A stretch of 64,000 nucleotides of DNA from Rhynochetos jubatus (GCA_027574665.1 CM050666.1:5022001-5086000); one strand, 5' to 3'; positions 1 through 13,239 are shown, numbered from the stretch's first letter. Numbers and translations: made by a program. The notes: generated by a model from the sequence alone, not told the origin.

Positions 1-3000
1 GTGGGTAGTGTTTCAAGTCTGGATTTATTAGCCATCTGGCATGCTGCTGGGCCATTTGTTACTGAGGATCTTGCAGGAAGAGCTTCTGATGCTACAGCGC
101 GCTCCGTGCCGTAGGGAGAGTCAGGCTAATTTCTGGGAGCTCATGGCAGGGAGTCCTGGCTTCGTAAGTGCCTAAAACCAGTGAGTTTGGACCACTGCCT
201 GCCTGCTGCGATGTTCCTCTTGAACATCCTGGTCCGGGTATCCATGGAGAAGCCTGACCTGCTTCTTCCTAGGCTGAGCGTGCCAGGATACTGCTGGAGG
301 GGCTCTTGGTTTTGTTTCTTCGGCCTGACCTCTTCCTTGTGCCTCGTGCGGTGCCTCGTGATGCCGTGAGCAGAGGCTGCAGGGAATCTGCTTTCTCTCT
401 CTGTGGCTCACTCACGGAGCAGGAATCCAGCCCTGGAGCATCGCCTGGCCTTTGCAGGGCTTGTGTTCAGACGTGGAGCTGGGCAGCTCCAGAAAATGAC
501 ATGCAAATGAAATGGAAAGCCGAGGGGCAAAGGGGCTGTGGGCGGCTTCGCTGCTGAACTCCGCTGTCTGGAGGAGGATTGTGATCTGGCTGTTGCTTGT
601 GCTGTTCTTCCCCGGGTAGCCTGGCAATGCACCGGCAAGATAAAGAAAGGCAATTTCCTCGGCTTGCACTGAGGTCTTGCTATGCGTTTTCAGGGAGCGA
701 AAGCGGAGGAGGGAGCAGTCCAAGCCTTCCCGATCCGAGGTGCTGCTGACCTGTACAGCACGATAACCCTGCCAGCCCTTGGGGAAGCAGGACTGGCGTT
801 CCACAGGCAGGCTGGGCTGGGGAAGGGGTACCCAGCCGCTGGGAAGCAGGGTTGGTGTCTTGGAGCCAGGGGACCTGGGTTTTCTGCCATCTCCTGGACC
901 ACACGGGCGGCTGTGGATGCAGATGGGTTGGAGGGGAGACAGGTTGGGTGTCAGGGTCTAGCAGGTGGGTGGAGAGCAGGATGTTGCTCCCTGGTGTGGG
1001 CTGTTGCCAGGGTGCACAAGCAGTGCCTCCCCTGCCGGGTGAAGGTGGCTGGTCCTGTGAGCCAAGGGGTGATGGGGAAGTGTCTGTGCTCCCAAGCTCC
1101 AAGGCTGTTTGCAGAGAGCCTTGGTTTCTGGGGTAGGGACCTTCCCAGCACTCCATCCCCGTTCCGTAGGGCTGCACAGTCCCAGCCTCACCTGATCCCA
1201 CAGCCTTCAGCCGAGTTATGCCCTGACTGCAGTCCCTGTCACATGTCCCCGTCACATCTCCCAGGCCTGAGAGCTGCTCTCCGGCTGTAGGATCCCCTCA
1301 AATCACACAGGAGTAAAGCGCACGTAACCTTGTGTGGGAGTTGGATTCCTGGCCGGAGCTGGGGTCTTGCTGCCTGTTCCAGCCAGGGCAGGCTTCCCCG
1401 GCAAAGGGCTGATCGCTGGCCGCAGCTTAACGCAGTGGTAGGGAGCCCAGCTTTAAATGTGTGTCGCTAATGAAAAAGCTCCTCTGAAGACCACACTACT
1501 TTGCAGGAACAAGTGCCTGCGCTGCTAGGGGTGCTGTTAAACCCCCTAACCGCTGTGTTCTTCAGCAGCTTAAGCTATGTGCATAATAAACCCCTGAAAT
1601 GGAGTCGGGCTCTTCTGGTAACGAGAAAGCATAAGGTTGGAATAAACTGAAAGGAGAGGAGTGAGGGGGCTGGTTCCCGGCGGTGCTGAGCCGTCCCCAC
1701 GTCACGGTGGGACTCCTTCCCTGGGGAGCCGGGCTGGTGGGAGGTCTGGGCTTAGCTAATGAGCGAGGGCTGGGCATGTGATTAGTGTTCTACAGCTGCC
1801 TCCCCACGGCCTTATTACGGGGTTAGTCATTGGGAACGTCAGTCCGATCGGAAACGATTACAGCTGCCCAGAAACCATTAGTGCTTGCCATGCCACGGGT
1901 ACAAGCCCATCACCTCTGCTTTTCTGCTGTCGGACAGATGGGTGCTTGGGGAGGCAGATATCCTGCACAGGGACGATCGCTGTAGAGCTTGCTGGGGTGT
2001 GCAGGCCTGGGGTTTAAGCCTGGACTGTGCTGGCTAACGGCCCTGCTTCGTGACATGGAAACGAGCAGAGGCGCCGAGCATTGGATGTTCGTGGGAAGCC
2101 ACGCAGGCAAGGGCTGCCCGGGTCAGCACAGAGGAGCTGGGACGCGTCGCAGGTACTGGCTAGCAGGGGATGTAGAGAACAAACCATGCTACTGCAGCCA
2201 GCCACATCAGCCCGCGATGGGAACGTGTCTGCAGTGGGCTCTGCAGCGGGACGGCGCTGGTGGAGCCCTTTCCTTACTGGGGGGAAGGGGACTGCATCGC
2301 TCTTGCAGCATCCTCTGTGGCTTCCCGAGTGCCAGGAGAGCAGCTTGTTCCAGTAGGCGAATGAAGCTGCACAGCACAGGCAGTGCCCAGGGTCTGGCTG
2401 GGGTGGGATGCTGCGCAGAGCCAGGATGGTGCCTGGAGGCACTGGACCTTGCTGTGAGAGCGTTTCAGGAGATGGCAGAGTCCCCCCAACACCCTGCTCG
2501 GACCCTGCACAGGGAGCAGCAGGAGGCTGAGCGTTGGAGCTACATCCCTGCGGTTGGCTGCAGCGCTGTGTCCTAACAGTCAACCTGAAGGGGGGTGTCC
2601 AGTGAGTCCTGCTGCTTGTTTAACAGGAAGGGGAAACGAGGACAACCCTCCTCGCTGTCTGCTGGGAAAGCTGTGCACTGCAGCCCCGGGATGCTCTGCT
2701 CTCCATCGCTGGGCTCTGTGGCTGGAGGCAGGTGTCCTGCCTGGGAGCTGGACTCCTCGGGGGACGTGCTGGGTTGTGCCACCCTGCCGGGGCTCCAAGG
2801 CGAGGCAAAGCACACACGTCCCTGCCCTCTCCTCCCCTGGCACAAAGGGCTGTGGGTGAAGGAAGGCAGCGAGAGTGTCACAGAGCCAGGAAACCCGCTG
2901 TGCTTGTAGGGAACGGCACAGTCTGGGAACTGCCTCCTGCGCTGGAGAAGCCTGGGTTAGTGACAGAGACGTCTTTAGATAAACCGCTCTTGTTGGCTTG

Positions 3001-3691
3001 TTAGAGATATAGTTCATGTCCTTACGCACCTTGGGGGTGCACGAAGCCAGATGTGAACCGTTTATTCGCCGTGCCCCGTCCCTTCCCTCCCTGTGGCAAG
3101 TCTCCGCAGCGAGATGGAAGCAAGGTGGGGAGGTGCACGTTACCTTCACTGTCTGGCCGGCTCCAGCATCTGTCTCGCTCTGCACTGTGCTGGGAGATCA
3201 GAGGGATGCAAGGCTGGAGACATGTTCTCCCCCTCACCAGACCCAGAGGGATGTCCTTGGCCTCTAGCCCAGCCATCAGCATTGCAGGAAAGGCCAAGGC
3301 AGACCCTTCCCCAGGCACATCCCTGGCAACAGCCCTGAATATCCCCTCTCTCCCCTGCACTAATCCCATTCAGGCCCTGTCCTCCGCTTCTCCCCAGCGA
3401 GGCTGCAGGCATGAGAGATCGGCTGGTGGTTTAGGGCTGAACAGATTAGCTCTCACCCTCGGGAGCAGCTCGCTCAGCTTGCGCTCGAGATAAGCGAGGC
3501 TGTGTCCTCCCGGCTGTCGGACTCCTCGGCAGCTGGCAGGGCTGCGATTAGCCTCAATTTATGCAGGCTGTTAAACAAACACCTGCAAGGTACCGGGACA
3601 CAGAAGACAAGTCATTTTTGCGAGCAAATAGTCATGTTGCATTAAACTGAGAACACTGTCCTTTTTTTTTTCCCCCTCCTGTGGTGCCTCT
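1..3691. other. Intergenic, no gene recognised
   Basis: GC-rich single-copy DNA. The open frames on both strands are short, overlap each other and match no protein family I recognise. A less GC-rich stretch at about 1735-1905 (several ATTA/TAAT cores) and one at about 3420-3660 are weak candidates for noncoding regulatory DNA. A POU octamer lies at 501-508 and is listed separately. I see no RNA gene and no repeat. Confidence 0.6.
501..508 (+). promoter_or_regulatory. POU octamer ATGCAAAT
   Basis: A perfect octamer (ATGCAAAT) sits in a short purine-rich stretch. Octamers bind POU-domain factors such as OCT and BRN proteins. One octamer is expected by chance about once per 30 kb counting both strands, so this site alone is weak evidence. 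Two more occur inside SRRM4 introns at 50062 and 61028. Confidence 0.3.
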
Positions 3692-4035
3692 CCGAGACAT
3701 CTCCTGCCCCTATGAAATCGGTAGGGCTACGGGCCAGAGCGATTGCTGCGGGCAGCGGTAGCAGCAGTGACCCTAATACCGTGTGATAGCCTTGCGGCGC
3801 CGGGCTGATTGCTGTGGGCGCGAGCACCGTTGTGACTTGTGGGGTTGCTGCTATAGCTGACGATGTCTAAACTCGTTCTGCTCTCGCTGCTTTCTCTGCC
3901 GTTCGCAGTTCTCGGTAGCTCACCCCTCGTCTCCTGCGAGAGACCCGCCGTTGTTGTCAGCGGAGCGATGGGTGGCGGCGCAGGGGCAGCGCGATGTCGA
4001 GAGCTGTCGGAGCGTTAATAAAAGGGCTTCGTGCG
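3692..4035. promoter_or_regulatory. Orphan CpG island
   Basis: I count about 34 CpG dinucleotides in roughly 344 bp, near or above the number expected from base composition, while the flanks are CpG-poor. This meets the usual small CpG-island criteria. No recognised gene starts here. A 119-codon + strand open frame begins at 3994 inside the island, but its product matches nothing I know and its start context is weak. It could be the promoter of an unannotated noncoding transcript or an unmethylated enhancer. Confidence 0.5.
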
Positions 4036-7000
4036 GAGAAAGGGAAATCCTGCTCCCCCAGAGACCTCGCCCAAGAATCTCATCTAATTAACCTCGGTGG
4101 TGACCACTTACAGCAGCGTTGTGTGCCAGCAAAGAGCCCCAAACCAGGCTCCATCCAAACACAGCTCGAAGGCAGGTGGCTTTTCCCTTGGAAAACCCAA
4201 CCAGAGCTGCAGCTGAGAAGGGCTGAAGCAGAACAGGACCTCAAGAAGCGTTACCCATCCAGAAGTTTGGCTCAAACTGCAGAGACGCTGTTGCTGTGGA
4301 TGATCCCCGAGCCCTGGAGCGGACTGAAGGGGTTGGTCTGGGAATGGTGGTAGCCTGGCAGTGGCCCTGCCACCCGGTGTACATCGGTGCGTGGGAGACG
4401 AATGGATTTCTTCCTCCCTGGGCATTTCCTTCCCATCCTAAGGGAATTCTTTCAGTGAAAGCCTTTGCTTGCTGCTTCACAGGTAACTGGAGACATCCCA
4501 TCCTCTCAGATAAAGGACATGTCGATGTTACTTTGCCCACCCCTGGAACGCAGCCCCTTTTTTCTGGCCACGTGAAGGTGAGATTTGCAGCAACCAAGCA
4601 GCCGCTGGCCTCTCCATCCTCCACTCCTGTCTCTGCCGTGCCCCAGGTTGTTCTTTCTACCCCGTGTTTTTGGAGTTTGCCAAGTCCTTTTCCTACAGAG
4701 GAGGAAAAAAACGAAAGTAGCTCTGTAATTTACTATGGATACAAGCAGCTGGCAGCAGGACTCCAGCCCCTTGAGCAAATAACCTGGCAGTGTGGAGGCA
4801 GATGCCCGTCCTCACCGCTGGCCATCTCCTCTGGGAGAACAGGGCTGCTTCTCGGGGAGCTGTGAAGAGCTTGGGCAGCCAAGGGGAAGGAGGTGGAGTC
4901 CCTTGGGGTGAATTTGGCGTTTGGAGAGTTGCTTCCCACTTAAATTGCCTGAATTGAGAATTTCCTCCCTGGTACCTTTTTTCCTAAGGCACTGAGCTTT
5001 CCCCTGGCCTCGAGGGAAATGTATTAGTGTTGGATCTGTTTCTCTCCCAAAGGCTCATGGTGTTTCTGCCTATAATTTAGGGTCTTTTACGTAACTAGAA
5101 ATAGCTGCAGTGTTTGTAGCTCTGTAGTAAGCTGTTCGTTACTCTTACTGTGCTTGCATTCAGACTGCTTTGTAGACATACATGTTCCTAAAATCCCTGC
5201 TCCCTCTCGCAGTATTTCCAGCGCTGTTCCCGGGCACAGTCCTTCCTTCCCTGTTCTCTCTCCCTCCTGGGAATAGTGGACAAGCCTACAGCACTTTGCT
5301 TCCCCGTCCCCTGCTCAGCTCCATGGCTGGGCTCTATGCCCACGCCAGCTGTGGTCGGAGTATCCAGCATCTCGGTCCTCCTGCTGCTTTATTCTCCCGT
5401 TAGTCGCCCCGTTGTCGCTGCGGGCTTTACTAAGCTGGTGGGAGGCGTGACACTTGTACCTGTGGTACCTAGGATCCTGTGATCCTAGCACAGAGTACCT
5501 AATAAAGAACAAACCAAGTTCCTTATTAACCATTACGCAGAGGAGCTGGATCAGTGACTGGTTTTCTGGCTCCAGGCACCTGGCTTGAGTTGGAAAAGGT
5601 TCCTCAAAAGGTCCCTTTCCTGCACTCACCGCTTCTCTGATGGGTCCAAACACCCCAGCTTCTCTGGACACCAGGCCACTGCCATCCCTGGGGTCTGTGT
5701 GAGGGACTCATGGTGGGATGAAGCAGGGATGAAGTCTGGGTGGCTCCTCTTGCCGATGATGCATGCTGTAGCCCAGGTCTGGCAGGTCCTTGCCCCACAG
5801 TCAGGGCACGTGCCTACACATCAGGGCTTCCACTGGCTTTGTTTTTTGTAAGGTCCTTACCTTATTCTCCTAATGAAGCTTCATTGTGTTTCACAAGTCC
5901 AAGGCATGTGCTATGGCCCTGCGGAACGAGGGAAGGGGTGAAGGATGCACGCTGATCCTTCCTTCTGCCACTTCTGGGAGGCTGCCCCGTGCTGGTGTGA
6001 AATCCCCTCCCGGCTGGCTGCAGGGGTGCGGGGTGGAGGGGAGCCTGGGTACTGCTGGTGTAGGTGCACCGTGTGCTGCTCCATCTTCTTGCCACGTGAC
6101 GTTCTCGAAGCTGGAGCAGGGCTGTCACAGAAGGCTATCATGAGTGGGATGGCAGGGGTGTGGGTGCAGTTGGAGCGAAGAGGAGGAGTACCTAAAGCTT
6201 TCTCTTGCCATACCAAGCCCTAAACCTGCTGCAGCACTGGGGTTTTCCAGTCTTGGCAGCCTTTTGTCCACCTTGGCAGTTCTTTGCAGCTCCCCAAGGC
6301 AGCTGTTTCAGCAGAGCACCAGCTTCTCCATGTTCATGGGGCCAGCAAAAGGGATGCATGCTCTGACCCACCCTGCCCTGCACCCTGCTCTCCAGCCACG
6401 GCCGGGAATGCACACAGGGAGCCTGGCTCTGCTCTGGCTCTGGCTCCCACTGGGAGCTGATCCCTGCAGCACCTTGGGGGTGGGAGTGGGGTTTGGATGA
6501 GTCGTGGTGGAGGATAGAATCTCTTGGCCATCGATGCGTCAAGGTGAGGGTGCTGCAGCCCGTATCTCCTGTGCACATGCTTCTCCGACTTCACCCCTGC
6601 TGCAGTGGGGAACAGTCCCTTGTGTTTAGCAGCACACAAAGAAGATCCAGCTGTGCACCAGCATGAACCAAGCTGAGCCTCGACCCTGGGATCTGCGGGT
6701 GGATGTACCCAAAGAGGGCAGTGCCGTGCCACGTTCCTCCCAGCCTTCCCAGTAAGTGGCTTCCCCAGCCCTGGCTGCTGTGGGAGAAGGGCTCTCTCCT
6801 CCTCAAAGCTCGAAGGAAATAGTGAACCTCAAGGACTTCTTGAAGGAAAACGATCTTGGCTTGTGATAAGGCATATTTGGTTTTTTTTGAGGTGTAGTGA
6901 TTACTTCAGAAAGGAAGCGCTTAGAGGTAGCCGTCACTGAAACGCGGGCTCTGCCTTCTGAAATCTGTCTTGTCTCTAGCTTGGACGAAACCATGCATCT

Positions 7001-7724
7001 GCCCAACACTGGGTCAGATGTGCTCTTCCTTCTGTTCTCTCCTTGCTGCCATGACTCCTCAGCTGTAAGGAAGGCTGAAGGCTCGTTGCTCTGCCGGAGG
7101 GTCCCCTGCGCTCCACTGGTCCCCACTTGTGTCTCCAGCATCTTCTGCTTTGCCTTGCCCTGGGGTGGCTTCTGCAGGGAAAGGCTCCACTTTAAATCTC
7201 CCAGGAGAAAACTGGGGAGAAATAGGTGCTTAGCGGCCTGCATGCTGATGTGAGAGGGGGTCCAGAGCCTGTCCCTCTTTGGGGAGAGTCATGTAGGCAT
7301 GGCAGGGTGTTGGGGGCTGCATGGGGCTTTGCTGGCTGCCTGCACTGCCTCCCCCCATGGACCTCCTCCAGGCAGGGAACTGGCCTTTCTCTGCAGCAAG
7401 AAGGCAGTTCCCCTGAGACACACGGCCCTGGGCACCCCTGCTGCCCCACTGAAGCCGTGCTGGGGGGGATGCTGGCACAACCCTGACCCCATCAGTGGGG
7501 CTGGTGCAGCCATCTCCAGGTCGTGCCCAAGGTGTCTGGGAGGGTGAGTGAGCAGGGAGTGCTGGGGGGCAGCCAGCTGCACCTCTCTACCCCGGGATCC
7601 ATATGTGCTTTGCCCCGGAGAGCAGGATCCGGCCCCATGCCTGCTGATGGCCTGGGGAGCCTGTTCTGCAGAGAGCTGTCAGGGAAGGGAGCAGTGTTCC
7701 CAGGCTGCTGCTCTGCTCCGTAGG
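4036..7724. other. Intergenic, no gene recognised
   Basis: GC-rich filler with overlapping chance open frames. A short hairpin followed by AATAAA lies at 5464-5506 and is listed separately. About 4930-5180 is more AT-rich and featureless. I see no repeat family here. Confidence 0.6.
5464..5499. other. Short inverted repeat (hairpin) next to AATAAA
   Basis: Arms CTAGGATC (5469-5476) and GATCCTAG (5481-5488) are perfect reverse complements around a 4-nt loop CTGT. An outer pair, GGTAC (5464-5468) and GTACC (5495-5499), extends the stem across a 6-nt one-sided bulge. AATAAAG follows at 5501. The role is unknown; as RNA it could fold into a compact stem-loop just before a polyadenylation-type hexamer. 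Confidence 0.45.
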
Positions 7725-8200
7725 AGGAGAGACTCCAAACAGCAATTAGCTAACGTTTCCATTTCCCGGGAAACGGCTCTTGGCGCGCCGGACAATGGGC
7801 TGCGGGAGGCAAACAGGTTAAAAGCTCTAATTCTAGTAAGATATATTTAGGTGGGCTTTTTTCCCTTCAAAGGAAGGTAGATTAAAAAAGCTCTGACTCC
7901 TTTAAATAGCCTTCTCTTTCCTTAACCAGCCAGGAGCTACATTAGGAGCACTGGCTGTTCCTTTCCACCCAGCCAGCACGGCTGCCCCGGTGCACGTGCC
8001 GAAGGCAGCAGCAGAGGGGCTGAAGTAAATGGGTCTATTTTCCCTTGACAGCCACCAAAAGGAAGGATTTATCTACCGCTGCTTGTGGGTTATGTTATTT
8101 ATTGAATCGGCTGAAGCGCAGCAGCGTAGAAGATAATTCAGTCTGGGTTAATGTGGCACAATGCAAAACTCATTACCGAGCCAGATCTGTGCCTGCCGCC
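7725..8200. other. AT-rich island, candidate conserved noncoding element
   Basis: Two stretches (about 7735-7960 and 8040-8190) drop sharply in GC against the flanks and are rich in TTTAAA, ATTA and TTAT words. No coding frame spans them. In birds this composition inside GC-rich intergenic DNA often marks conserved noncoding elements. That is inference; no alignment was possible. Confidence 0.35.
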
Positions 8201-11200
8201 ATCCATCCATGCCCGGACATCCCTGGTCCCCTCTTATGGCACGAGCTGGGGCATCAGGACAGCTGTGGCCCCACAGAGGCGAACTGGTTTTGGTAAGCCA
8301 TGGCTGGTGGCAGTTGGGAGCTGTGGCTGCGTGGGAATGAACTTGGAGCCCGTTTCCCAGCGCCTACTGCCAGGGCTGCCCGTGCCGCTGCCTCCTGCTG
8401 CCCTCATCCTCCAAATTCACTGGAATATGGATCTCTTGTATATTGCTGTCCTGTTGACCAGGATTCCAAACCTCCGGCTCTTCACGTGACACCAAATCTC
8501 CTGATGTGCTCTTCTTGCAGCTGCTGGAGAGGGGCTCAGTGTAGGGTGATGGCTCTGTGCTGCTCTGCCTGGACATCTCCTTGCATGGTCAGTGTTCCCA
8601 CGCTTGCCTTCAGCAGGAGCCTCTGGTGCCAGCTTCACACTGATCCTGCTAAGAGCTTCAACTCCTGAGACATTTGCATCACACAGCTGGTTCGAGAAGG
8701 TTTTTACAGAGCATGGTCCTTTACTATGAGCCATCACTTGCAGAGTTAACCCCATGCAAACCGTTAGCTGGGTTACTGGCGCTTGCTCTGGCACCCATCC
8801 AGAGAATCCCAGGCTTGCTGGGGGCTGGGAGGTACCTGCAGGTCCATGGGCTATGCAACTAGCTGTGGGGAGAGCCTGACCTGGCCCACCAGGGGGTAGC
8901 CCTGGCCTTTTGTATGCCTCTTCGTGTTGTCATCTGAATTCTGCTACCTTTCGTTGTCAAAACCAGTGTACGTGAGCAAATGATCTGAGTGCAGACTGGA
9001 GGGGGCATCCCCTTGACCTTGTCATGTACCTGGTGGTATTTAAGCCCAAGAGCATCACAGTCTGGATGTTTATAAATTTTAAGGGAAACAGATTTCTTCC
9101 TTAATCCCCTGAGCTGTTTTCATTCCTTCGTTGTGTTAGCTCTAACACATTGTTTAAGCTGTATGTCAACTCTTGTTCTTGCTTACTACAGATGAGACCA
9201 GCTTGTCAGCGCTTTGCCTCCTTCCTTTTCCCATCGGATTCTGAGAGCTGGGGTAGAGCTCCTGCACATTACTCCTGCAGCAGCACTTTGGTTACCTCTG
9301 TCGATGCAGACCGACCAGTGCAGCAGTCCAAGGCGTATGTTGTTCCTGACAAGCGTTATTTGCCCTGGATAAGTCAGGCAGCATAACTTCATCTGCAGGT
9401 AATAGGTGGTTACATCCTCCTTCCCCCTCCTCTGAAGGTTTCCAAGTCGCCGTTTCACCCCAAGGGGCTACCTTGCCTCCACCACGGTGGGATGAGGGAT
9501 GTCTGAGCTAACGCTGCGCGAGGATTCGTGGACTCCAGAAGCAGCAGGGCTGCTTTAAACGAGGCTCTTCCCTCTGCCGTCATCCCATCGTGAGGAGCAC
9601 AAGGTGTTATCCTTGCTGTCCTGGAGCTGACCTGGCAGCGTCCAGGCTCTGAGTGTGAGGGGAACAGAGACACCAGTCACAGCTAAATGCCAGCCCAGCA
9701 CATACTTTGGGCTGGTTCAGTGCATTATGCTTTCCCAGATCCACGTATCCCCCGTGCTGGATGCTCTCTTGCCCGCTGGAGCAGGGGTTGGGCAGGCTGT
9801 GACCCCCAGCATCGTGCGCAGGGGAGCGTGGTGCTCCCGGGGTGGAGTTTACGGAGGGTGAGAGGGGCTGATGGAAGGTTTCTGCATCCATTGCTTCAGT
9901 GTACCTGGGCTATTGCTGCTCCCACTTGGCTCTCAGCCCCCGTGTCCGTTCCCCTCTTCCTGAAGGGATGCGCAGCTCAGCTCCTCTGCAAGGATGTGAC
10001 TCTCCTCCTGCCGACGTTCTCCGTTGGTTCCTGCTGCGGTGCCTGGCCTGCTCTCCCTGCTGCTACGAGCCCAGTGCTCCTCTCCCCGTGCCCTGCACAG
10101 CCTTGTTCCTGGATGCCGCTGGAATGCTTCCCCTCTGGAGCAAAGCCCACCCATGGGTGAGCTGCTGTCACACTCCGGCTGCGGGGGCTGGATTTGTTCG
10201 CTCCCCTTCCCTCCGAGCAGTGGGGAGGGCAGAGCTTGCCTCCGGTGAGCGGCACCTCCGATCCCTGCGAGGGTGACGCTCCTTTTGCTCCCGTGGCTGC
10301 GTGGGAGGTGGCACCGAGGTGAAAGCTGCTCCCAGGCTGTTCGGAGTGGGACATGGTGGGGACCTGGGGGCTGCATCCTCGTTTGCTTCCCAGGGGGCTG
10401 GGAGCAGGCTCCTGCACACCCACCCTCCCTTTTGATGGGTAGGGAGGACTTTCTGCTATTACTGATGTGGATTTGGGAGGTTTGATCTGACAGAAGAGTC
10501 TGTAACTCCTTGGGACATTGTTGGCACCTGCCCCTTGAGCCCTGGTGAGGGTCCAACTCCGAAACCCCTTCACCAAATCGCTGCAGGGTTAAAGCAAGCT
10601 TTGCCCCGGCAGAAAGGAGCCTGAGGCACCGGGTCCCCTCGGCTGTGACTGGTGTGACTGGTGTTCGTTGACAGGCATCCCTCCCCGTCCTGCTGCCTGC
10701 CTCCTGTTTGCTCTCAGGAGGAACGAGCTGACGTGGCTTCTGAGATAAATCGGGGTCCCAGGTGTCCGGACACGGTTCCTGGGCAGACGAAAGGAGCTGG
10801 GAACCTGAGCTTTGCCTGAAGGCACGTTGTCCCTGGCTTTGCTGGGACGAGCCCTGGCTCCATGTAGCTGCTGTGCCTGGTTTGCAGTGCAGCTCCTTAC
10901 CAACCCCATGCTGTACATGCTTCCCTCTCTGCCACACCTGGAGCTGGGAGCAAACCTTGGCAAACCAAACCGGCTGTGGGGTGGAATAACACTTGGACCT
11001 GGTTCTCCAGCTGTACCCGCTGGGCTGACAGCCCTGCAAGAGGAGGTAGGACTGACTGAGCTGGTCTGGAGGGCTGGGAGGTGGTATCACGGTGGGGGAG
11101 ATGCTGGCTGTCCAAGAGCTGTCCCTGTCCTGCATATCCCCGAAGGAATGTGGGACCAGTGGGTTTAAAACCAGCTCTGCTGCTCCGAGCCCTGCGGTGG

Positions 11201-13239
11201 CTCCCCATGCGCTCCCAGCATCACGGGCAGCCGGCTCTCCTGGCTGCGGTAGCAGTTGGAGTGGCTGGAGCTGCCTCAGGTTTATCCACCAGCAGTGACA
11301 CTGGCCAGCCCTGGGGATGGCGTGACTCGGGGTCCAGGAGGTCCCTGAACAGGAGCACTGCTCTGAGCCTGGTTAAAGCTGCAGCCAGGCATCTGCTTCA
11401 TCAGAAGCTCCCTTGGGCTGTGCACCCTTCGGCACATGAGGCTGCATCCCATCCCTTGCCCTTCACAAGGGCTCTCCAGTCCCTGCACTTACACCCTGTG
11501 GCAGCATCCTGCGCTGTTGCTGTAACACCACAACCTCACCAGGCACCAGAGCTCCCTCGTGGCATCAGCCGAGCCATCTCCAGCCTCGCGGGGCTGCTGC
11601 AGCTGCACGTCCTCCCACCCGCATCCTCCGGCTGCTCTGCCGGGGTCCCGGCAGCCCCACTCCCCACTCTCCAGCCTTGCAGGAGAGCCCAGCCTGACCG
11701 CCCTGCTCCTTCCATTTGTTCTGGTTCATGTCACCGTCGAGGCTGAAGTCACAGATGCTTCTGTGCAGCGATAGGATCTCCCAACCGTGCTCTCCTTTAA
11801 TAAGATCCCAAGCATTGGAGGTGCCCAATTACCTTATCTCCCCTCTGCAGATGTATGTCATCCCCCTCGCTCGCCAGCCCGCGAGGAAGCAGCCGAAACG
11901 CTGCTACCCAGCCCAGGCTGTAGGAAAAGCTACAGCCCCTTCTCTAGCCCATAAACACGAGGGGAGCTGGATGCCATAGCAAGGCCCGAACACAGTATCG
12001 CCCGGCTTCTGCAGCTCTCGGGGCCTCCTGGAAGCTGCCTGGGGCAAAGGGGAATGTCCCCAGCTGGAGACAGGAGTGCCAGAGCATGTGTCCTGGGCAG
12101 AGTGGCCACTGTGAGCAGAAAATACAGAAAAATCAGTGGAAAGTGGACGGGGAAGCTGGAAATGAATAGTGCTTCATCCAGTATGGAGCCTGGAAAAGGT
12201 AGAAATGATGAAGGGAAGCGAAAAGATGCAATGAGAAACTCTGCCAGCCACGAGGAGGAGGAACTGGTTTTTAGCATACCAAAAAAAAAAGGGGGAAAAG
12301 GAAAAAGCTCTTCGTAATGCTACTGGAACTGGAAAAGCAGAGCACGTTGTCGTCGTTGTTGCCTGTGGAGAAGGGATGATGCCTTCAGCCCGCGTGACGG
12401 TGAATCTGTCTCCGTTCCTCCGTCGCCAAGGGTCCTGCCAGCAGTGTTTGGGAAGCGTGGGTGGCTGGGGCAGGCAGGATCCCCCAGCTCCTGCCCTGGA
12501 GTGGGTCGAGGAGCAGCTCTCTGCTTCGGCACGAGCCCTGTGCGACGCAGGAGGTGGGCTGCTCTCCAGGCTCAGCTTTTCTGGGAAGCAGTCGATGAAG
12601 GTTTTGTGGGAGGTTGGATAATGATTGACCTTACAGGAATGGGTCTTACAGAAGCACGGAGCCAGCTTAGTTTGCAGCTGGATCAAGCCGTGTTGCAGGA
12701 GACCATATTGTTGCTGTGTAGTTTATACTTTTCTCCTGGAAGCCCTCGGCTCTGCCTGGTTGCACCCTGGTACAGAAACAGGCATGGGGAGCAGGTCTGT
12801 GTTTCCCCGCAGGGCGTCTCCTCTCCCTCGGCCATGCTGGGCTCTCACACCAGTGCCTGCCTTGCTTCCAAAGCCGGTTCGGGTTTGCCTGCCGTTGTTT
12901 GGGCAGTGCCACCACCCCTCTTGGAACTGGGGGAGCCCCCAGCTGCCCATGCAGGCTGCCTGCAGCGCCCGGCTCTTTGGGATCCCTCCCTGCGATGCAG
13001 ATGAACCTGCACCTAATTGCTTTTAACATTCCCTGTTGCTATGACGACTCACCAAGCGTGATGCCTCTCCGCTCCCGGGTCTTGCGTCGCCACCAGACAG
13101 CCGTGTGTGTACCTCTGTGCGTACATGTGCTTTATTCCAGCTTTCAAAGGTGGTTTATAATCCCCTTGGAGCGTGAGCGGAATCTCTCCTGAGCTGGTGA
13201 AGGGTTTACTTAAAAGGTCTGATAATAAGGTTAAGGAGA
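8201..13239. other. Intergenic, no gene recognised
   Basis: Mostly GC-rich. A CTCF-like motif lies at 8886-8900. The longest open frame of the window, 400 codons on the - strand at 9933-11135, is low-complexity and matches no family I recognise; I regard it as chance. A purine-rich, A-rich stretch at about 12100-12320 has no repeat signature I can name. Confidence 0.55.
8886..8900 (+). promoter_or_regulatory. CTCF-like core motif
   Basis: CCACCAGGGGGTAGC matches the CTCF core (CCACCAGGGGGCGC type) at the first 11 positions and diverges at the 3' end. CTCF sites mark loop anchors and insulators, and orientation would point this one toward SRRM4. A single motif match without occupancy data is only suggestive. 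Confidence 0.4.

Noticed and set aside
9933..11135. 400-codon open frame on the - strand, the longest in the window
   Set aside because: The product is Gln/Ser/Pro-rich low complexity with no domain, and other frames across the same stretch are also open, as expected in GC-rich DNA.
12054..12317. Lys/Glu-rich 87-codon open frame
   Set aside because: It arises from a purine-rich stretch ending in an A10 run; no homology recognised and no splice or start support.
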